In this document: positions 57,474 through 64,000 of the stretch, in pieces | How positions within the stretch are numbered: the stretch's first letter is position 1 | Layout of the letters: every line of letters begins with the position of its first letter | Origin: Adiantum capillus-veneris | Lineage: Eukaryota > Streptophyta > Polypodiopsida > Polypodiales > Pteridaceae | Direction of reading: 5' to 3' | Assembly: GCA_014529385.2 (NCBI GenBank) | Contig: CM043944.1 | Coordinates: forward strand, 86,083,884-86,147,883 | DNA length: 64,000 nucleotides | Translations under genes and position numbers: made by a program | Notes under the pieces: generated by a model | Seen by the model: the letters and a program-made list of their open reading frames with translations, nothing else | What the model was told of the DNA's origin: nothing | The model's database searches: none

Positions 57474-57795
57474 AAACTAGGGTAAGTATCCCAAGGTATA
57501 GAAATCCTCTCAAGCTCATCAATTCCAGGTATTTTACATAGGCAAGACCAGCAAATAGTAATAGTTAATGGAATAGCCACACTTATCCATAAGTACGCGT
57601 AAATTCATCCAACCCACCATCAAACTAGGGTAAGTAGCCAAAGGTAATGAAATCCTCTCAAGCTCATCGATTGCAGGTATTTTACAAGGAGACTCCAAAG
57701 TAAACTCTTTACATAGACAAGACCAACAACTAGTAAAAGTTAATGGAAGATCCACACTTATCCATAAGTACACGTAAATTCAGCCAGCCCACCAT
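57474..57795. repeat. Imperfect tandem duplication, period about 147 bp
   Basis: CAAACTAGGGTAAGTA starts at 57474 and 57621. Both units contain AATCCTCTCAAGCTCATC, the GGTATTTTACA word and ACACTTATCCATAAGTAC. The second unit has an extra insertion of about 30 bp. Confidence 0.85.
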
Positions 57796-57870
57796 CATAA
57801 CATGGAATTACTCCAATTATCTAGATCATTCTACAACATGAGATGCTCATTGCTCAAGATTTACATATAA

Positions 57871-57954
57871 CACCACCCCCACCCCCCCCCCCCCCCCCCC
57901 CCCCCCCCCCACCCCCCCACACACACACACATACATTAACAATGTGTGTGGAGG

Positions 57955-57978
<24 letters not shown>
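57871..57978. repeat. 29-nt poly-C run and CA/TG foldback at the duplication boundary
   Basis: 29 uninterrupted C at 57882-57910, C7 at 57912-57918, a CA run to 57931, a 10-nt spacer, then TG-rich sequence to 57970 and GA repeats to 57986. The CA and TG runs can pair as a hairpin. The right copy of the 3.7-kb block begins immediately after. Confidence 0.9.
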
Positions 57979-57985
<7 letters not shown>

Positions 57986-60900
57986 AAAGGCTTTATGCAT
58001 AGATTCTCTCTTTTGAAAATCGTGGAAGGTGCGACTAAGTTTCTTCCTTTATGTGTATATCATAACAACTCTCTGTCAAGTCTCAAAACATCATGTGTCA
58101 TTCACTTTCCACTTTCTCTTCTAAGAACGTTGTAACCATGCATGCAGATGACTCCAACCTCTTTTGTGCCTCTTTGGAAATACCGTGGATCCACTTGTGC
58201 CTCCTACTGCTTGAGCCTCCTTTCGTAGAAGCAACAAGCATATCATTGATGTTTCGTGGTGGTGCAAATCTGTAAATTCAAAAACCACTTTGCACTAGGT
58301 TGTCACTCTCTTCCTTAGATAAATTTGTCCCAGCATCTACTGGCCAGAACTTAGGAACAATATGCGAGAATTTAATTTTCCTCTCTAGACCCTGTGTATG
58401 TCTTGCATCATGATTGCAAAACCATATTCATTGTGTAATTGTCTTGTCTTAAAAGGCTCGTTCAGACCGAAAACATGGCACTACCAACCCCACTTGATGG
58501 CTCTGTAATTTGTTGTTATAATTTTTTTCCCCCTCCATATCAAAACATTTTCTCATTGTTAGCAGCAGCTAACACAAGCTACACCAATTATGCACCAAGC
58601 TGTGGATGTGCTATAGTGCACAATATTTCCTGCTCATTGTATAGGGCCTTGGGCTCATTTAGGAGTTCCGAAGTTGTATAAGTTTAGGCTAAAGAGCTCA
58701 ACTTTATCCCATAGTTGAAGGGTTTGAGGCCCAAAGCTATAAAAGAGCCCTATGCTTATTGAGAAGTGATTCTTGGGTGAGTTCTCCTCATTGTAGAGTG
58801 GATGGTCATGAGGATCATGGGATTTCCATGCCCATGTCGCTCTTGATTTCTAATAGTCAATTGCACTTTTTTTCTTATTAGTCTTCTTTGTTTTGATTAT
58901 GTGGAGTGAGATTGTATTAGTGTGATGGTAGATCTCTAATCCTTTTTTGAGTTAATCTCTTCTATCCACACCATTGGCCATGATGTGTGAGGGCTATTCC
59001 TTTCTTCTCTTCCTCTCTCTTTACAAGGTGTGCGGTTAGTGTGTGTGCATACGTAGTCGCATTGAGGGGATGTACCGGAATGGACACACTAATGCGGAGT
59101 AGGTATGTTAATTGCATGCTTGTGTAGTTGTGTGATTAAGAGTTGTCATTAGAGTGATTGATTTGAGAGGTTAATTTCAATCACATGATTGTGTGCAAGT
59201 GATTAGCAAGTAGCAATGTGTGATTGATTAGAGGAAGCCCTTTCCATGCCTTCTCTCTATGATGAGTAGAAGGAACCCTTGAATCCTCTATGTCTATTCG
59301 TCCTATGCTCGTGCTTCCATGCCCTAGCCGGGTTTTCCAATCCACGGATTTGACAATTTTGTGGGTTGCAATTAGGTCGTGCTACAATGCCTCCCTACAT
59401 TTGGTGCCGCTGTCGGGGATCGATAACCTAAGCTAGTGAGTATAGGATGTTATTTCACTACTAATTTCTCGATTTTTTCAGTGTGTAACTCAATTTTGGT
59501 TTGATTTGATGATGTTTGTGCAAGAAATTGAAGCTAATGTTGAGTTATGAATATCCCAAATCCCCAATTCCACCCCCAATTTCACTAATTTCATACTGAT
59601 CATTGCTAATTTTGCTTCATTTCCATGCTAATTGTACTAATTTCATGCTAATTTTTGACTAACTTTGCTAACCTAACCACTAACATTTGAAGTGTAATGC
59701 ATGTTCAATCCCCTTGCAAGAGGTGGAATCAACACTTTTATTAAGATTAATTATGCTAATCCATGCCTAATTTGATGATTTGAGTGTTTGAAGTTTGGCC
59801 TACAATGGTCATTTTTTGGGCTAATTTGGAAGAGCCACACATGTGTGTGCATGATGGAATCATCGCATTTAACAAGGATTATCTTGGATGTAATCGATTG
59901 TAAGTGCATTGACCTACTCCATTCAATTTTTTAGTGGTTAATTTGATTCCAATGTGTTGCTAATTTATTGCTAAAATTAGGTGTGTAAATCAATTGACTT
60001 ACACTTTGCACCTATTGATTGTTTTGGGATAAAATTGATGGTCAATTTTGACTAATGAATGATGTTTGTGTCAAGATAATGCTTAATTCTCATCAAGAAA
60101 TCATGTGTGTGCACAAAAATCATTGTGTGTGTAATGCACCAAAGAGGGAAAAAAACTGTCAAAATTTTCAAGTGTTTGTGCGCCTAATCTTGAGTGTGTG
60201 CATGCATAGAAATTGATGGAATTGATGATACATGAGTATGCAATAATGTAATTGATGTGTATGTTAGGCTAATTCAATCATTGGATATGCCTATTTGCCA
60301 AGAAATTGGGCAAAATTTGAGTGTGCGCGCCCATCCAAGACCACTTGATTTTCAATTATTGATGGTCAATTGGGGCACCAAAATGCTTTTTGATTGTAAA
60401 ATGTGCATGAAAAGTGTGTGGAATCATTAGGTGTAAGCCTAAATGCATTGCCAATTGAGCCAATTTTGAACTTTTATGCTTAATTTTTTAGTGTGTGCAT
60501 TGCTTGATTGGGTCAAAATAGTGTTAATATTTGAGAAATTAAGCATGCATGCATTCATTTATGCTTGATGGAGTGTGAAATTTGAGCATTGCAATGTGAA
60601 ATTGATGGCTTAATTTCATAAATTTTGGTATAAATTTGGGTGTGTGTACCTACTCAATGGCATTCAATGTCCAAATTGGGGATGAATAATTGGTAGCAAT
60701 TATCAATTATGATGATTATTAGACCTAAAAGTTGGGGTGCATGATAGTTTGATTTGGATGATTCAATTGGTTCCCAATTGAAGATGATGTTTTCACCATT
60801 GTCGTGTATGTCAAATTGATATGGAAAAACTTTCATTAATTTGTTCATTTATGAGTTGCCATAATCACAAGCATATAGCCATGCAAACCATAGTAACAAA

Positions 60901-61713
60901 CTCAATAGAATTTGGATGATGAGGGCCATTGGACATGAGTAGTTTAAGATTGCAATGATGTCAATTGGGAATGGTTTTGCAAATGAGAGAAGGTGCACTA
61001 TATTGCGCATATGCTATGCCTCATAGAGTATAAGATGCATCAATTTCATATGGTTTACCCATTTTGATCATCAAGGGATCAAATTTTTTATGTGCATTAT
61101 ACCAAATGGCTAATAAACGCTCAATCAAGCCAATCTGGATAATTTTTATGAGCTTGCAACCATTTTGTGATATCAAGTGACAATTAAAACCTAACTTTGA
61201 GTGTTTGTAAGAATATTCAACCAAATGTGGAGAACAATTTGATGTAAGATAAAAACTTACTAAATTGGTATGTGTGTTATGGTTGAGATCCTTTTACACT
61301 CGAATTCATAATTGAGTGGATCTGGGAGTTTTTGAGACCACTTTTAACATGCATTAAAAGTCTTCAAAACATCACAAGAATAAGGGATCAATGTGGTGAA
61401 GGGTTGATTGAATTTCGCTTATGTTAAGGTAGCCTTGAACTACGTCGATTGCGCTCATCGATGTCCATGGGAACACTCCTTAAGGATTTTGTTTTAGAAA
61501 AAAAGAGGGAAATAGAAAATCAAACTCACACACACACTCTTAAAAGTCTATTGACTTGTCTTTGTCTCCTAGCTACAACCTATTGTTCACAAATTGCTAT
61601 TATTGGCCGTTGACCGGTGCTACCCGCATGCCCAAATGGGCACCAATATGAAACACACACACTACGATTGTCCACTTGCAGCACATGACAAGACCCCCCA
61701 CCCATGACAAGTA
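57986..61713 (+). repeat. Duplicated 3.7-kb block, right copy
   Basis: Copy of 45963-49710. It has an intact TATAAAA at 58738-58744 (CATAAAA in the left copy), an LTR end ...CCTCCCTACA at 59399 and a PBS at 59402-59420. Differences are scattered substitutions and small indels (3,728 versus 3,748 bp). Orientation is the same as the left copy. No coding capacity. Confidence 0.85.
59402..59420 (+). other. tRNA-Asp-type primer-binding site (right block)
   Basis: TGGTGCCGCTGTCGGGGAT matches TGGCGCCGTTGCCGGGGAT at 16 of 19 positions, two bases after an LTR end in CA. Confidence 0.75.
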
Positions 61714-61979
61714 TTTGGCGCTGATGCTACATCCCACACACACAAATTGGTTGCCTTGGATGCCACTTTCAGTGCGCTTGATTGGCTTTGCAGCTACGTG
61801 CCATGGTTGAGTTGAATGTTGCTCACAGCTCCATGACAACACCCCCCACCCATGCCGAGTATATGGTGTTGATGCTACATCCCACATACACAAATTGGAT
61901 GCCTTGGATGCCACTTTCAGTGCGCTTGAAACGCTCTGCAGCTACGTGCCATGGTTGTGTTAAATGCTGCTCACACCTC
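61684..61979. repeat. 148-bp tandem duplication
   Basis: CATGACAA(G/C)ACCCCCCACCCATG starts at 61684 and 61832, and the next 148 bp is repeated with a few changes (GATGCTACATCCCACA, GGATGCCACTTTCAGTGCGC, GCTACGTGCCATGGTTG in both). It overlaps the end of the 3.7-kb block; the left block lacks it. Confidence 0.9.
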
Positions 61980-63448
61980 CTTGTTTTACGTCCTGCCATA
62001 CTGATATGAGAACGTTGCCCTTCACCCTGCATGCTGATCAATGCGGACCCACAAACCCGCATTCATCGTGTTTAAAACCCTACACTGTCACCTCCGTATT
62101 GTACGCTCACACACACACACACACACACGCACACACGCACACTCGTTTTTTCCATCTAGCTGCGCACATACAGTTGAATTCCCCTAGGCACTTAGGCCTC
62201 TTTTGCTAGCATGAGACTCCACCTACTCAATGGCTAGTGGGCCCCACGTTGTCAAACCCCACAAACTGAGCTTGAATCTGCAGCTCCCCACGAGTAACAA
62301 TGCACGGAGGTATCAGGCCTCACGCTTGTGTACCCTCCCTCTCGGGCCTCGGCCAATCTCACCCGTGACCCTACCCACTGCACCCGATGCAAAAATTAAA
62401 CTTCGCAAACAAACCATCCCATGCTCTCTATCTTACTCTCTCTCCCAAGAGCTGCCCCATCGAATCGGATGAGCAAAACATAAAACTCTCAAAACAAGAG
62501 CGAGTTCCCACCCTTGTGCCATAAATTTTGACCAAAAAATTTAAATTTGAAAGAACCCCATTAAAGGAAAGAGTAAAAAAAGGAAAAAATTGCTTGGATT
62601 TATCAAAAATAAAAATTTCTCAAAGCGGATTTGTACTTGTGGCTAATTGAGAACAACGACACGAAGAACAATGTGGGATTTTTGTGCATGGCTTAAGCTT
62701 GATTGAGCATTTTTTTCATGTTGTCATCACAATTAAAATTGATTGAAATTCTCTAATGAGGTCAGCTTATGGGGATTTGAGAGCATATTCATTGTACATT
62801 TATGAAGAGGTTCGGAACATTTTTTGCATAGATTGCATTTAAAAATGTGACATTGTAATTTAAGATGCAATTTTTTATTGTGAACCACTTAAGGGAGAGT
62901 TTTGAAAGGAGTTATGATAGGTGCAATCTTTGGCCAATGACATTCTCTCTCTTTTGTTGCTTTGTATGTCAAAATATGCTACATAAGAGCATGAGAAGAA
63001 AATGCATTGATTTACTGTGCAATAGGTGAACAATTGTTCATAGAGCTACATAGAAATTGCCAAGTTTGTGATGGAATGTGATAATTTTTGGAGATTGGGT
63101 TGAATAAAGACTTCCTGCAAGCCCTAATCAATGATCTTTTTTGAAGGGATGGTGGCCAATGATCCAAAACAAGGTGTGCATTGAAATTTTGGGTTTGACA
63201 TTGATTGCGTATTTTAAGTGCTTGATTTGATTGCAAAATCTTTACATAGCACTAAAATTTGAGTTTCTTGAATGACCAAGAGAGAGCAGTAAAATTTTGG
63301 GCTTGTGATTGAGCATGCTTTAGTGCTTGTATTGGCTGTTCAAATGCTTAAAAAGCACTAATGATTGAGTTTTGTTTTGACGAGGTGTGGCAATGCTGAA
63401 CTTTCATTGATCCAAGGAAGGGTCATCATTGCAATATATTGTAAAACT
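61980..63448. other. No gene seen
   Basis: Contains a CA microsatellite at 62108-62142. The rest is unique-looking sequence, relatively GC-rich to about 62500 and AT-rich after, with chance ORFs only. Confidence 0.45.
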
Positions 63449-63925
63449 TGGCTAATTACAGCCATTTCAATTGTTTGGATTAGAAGTTGTATATATGCTA
63501 GCTCATAGCTTGGTCAAAAGTTAATTTTTTCATTTTAAGCTAGTGTTTACCCAAATTTTTTGAGCTTTCAAGTACATAATTTGGCTATTGAGAGCCATTC
63601 ACTTTCATTCCATTAAGAGTTGTAGTCATCTCTAGCTCATAGATTGCTCTTAAATTGAAAATTTCATGTGAGCTAGTTGTTAGCCAACTTTTTGAAAAGC
63701 TTTAAATTGTAAACTTTGGCTTTGAAGAGCCACTTCATTTCATCAAAGTTGCATTATTTTCAACTCTTGGCTTGTTTTAAATTCCATATTTCATTGAGCT
63801 AGCTCTTAATCAACTTTTGAATCATGCATGAGAGGTTGTAAAAAATTGAAAATTTGCTTAGTAGAAGCATTTTATCTCTCTCATCGTTGATATGTATGCA
63901 TAAATTTGCTATCAAAGAGCATCAT
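63449..63925. repeat. Degenerate tandem repeat of about 134 bp with a dyad in each monomer
   Basis: TGGCT-N6-AGCCA occurs at 63449-63464, 63582-63597 and 63717-63732 (steps 133 and 135). A decayed version (TGCTT...AAGCA) is at about 63855 and another near 63905. Between them, AGCTAGT.GTTAGCCAACTTTT-like and AAATTGAAAATTTCAT words recur. It may continue past the window. Confidence 0.75.
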
Positions 63926-64000
63926 GTGCATAACCAAAGGCACTTTTTTCCTTCGGGTTTTTTTCCTTTGGCAAATTCGGGTATGCAAGACCCTAGCTTT

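Overview
The window is repeat-rich nuclear DNA of a land plant. The coding signal is almost entirely plant-type LTR retrotransposons (Ty3/gypsy of the non-chromodomain Tat/Athila-like kind, and Ty1/copia), and there are many plant-style CT/GT microsatellites. I found no convincing host gene, no rRNA or tRNA gene and no CRISPR array. The species cannot be named from this; the density and nesting suggest a large genome (fern, lycophyte or gymnosperm type, an inference).

Layout, left to right. 1-578: the 3' part of an LTR cut by the window edge. 579-18353: gypsy element 1 (+), broken only by premature stops. Its order is protease, RT, RNase H, integrase, an extra protease-like ORF, an internal polypurine tract (PPT), a spacer with palindromes, a coiled-coil ORF in the 'env' position (ORF-X), PPT and 3' LTR. 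A nearly intact copia element (2793-9855, minus, 5-bp target duplication) sits inside its RT. Element 1 is itself inserted in an older minus-strand gypsy gag/protease (18354-20813), which also carries an LTR-like insertion (19283-20237). 21540-22420: GGTAC-rich repeat. 22461-34133: minus-strand relatives of element 1, with an LTR, a second diverged ORF-X, an array with a palindrome about every 284 bp, a degraded gag, a second palindrome array, a PBS and another LTR. No pol is visible in this stretch.

34134-45130: another minus-strand gypsy relative (RT fragment, gag). It is split by a non-autonomous LTR element (36213-42894, target duplication GATCG). That element has in turn been hit exactly in its primer-binding site by a 4.3-kb TGTAAG...CTTACA sequence (36583-40906, target duplication CGGTA). 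A second copy of this sequence lies at 51056-55022 (target duplication AGAAC). Both look like giant solo LTRs carrying an internal satellite of about 152 bp. 45963-49710 and 57986-61713 are two copies of a 3.7-kb block holding an LTR end, a tRNA-Asp-type PBS and a long leader. The remainder is integrase debris, short tandem duplications, a 29-nt poly-C run and a degenerate repeat of about 134 bp at the right edge.

The most interesting material is the accessory content of the element-1 lineage: the protease-like ORF after integrase, ORF-X conserved in two diverged copies, an exactly duplicated 14-nt PPT, family-specific 18-22 bp palindromes often set in tandem monomers, and a promoter TATA box in the loop of a perfect inverted repeat.
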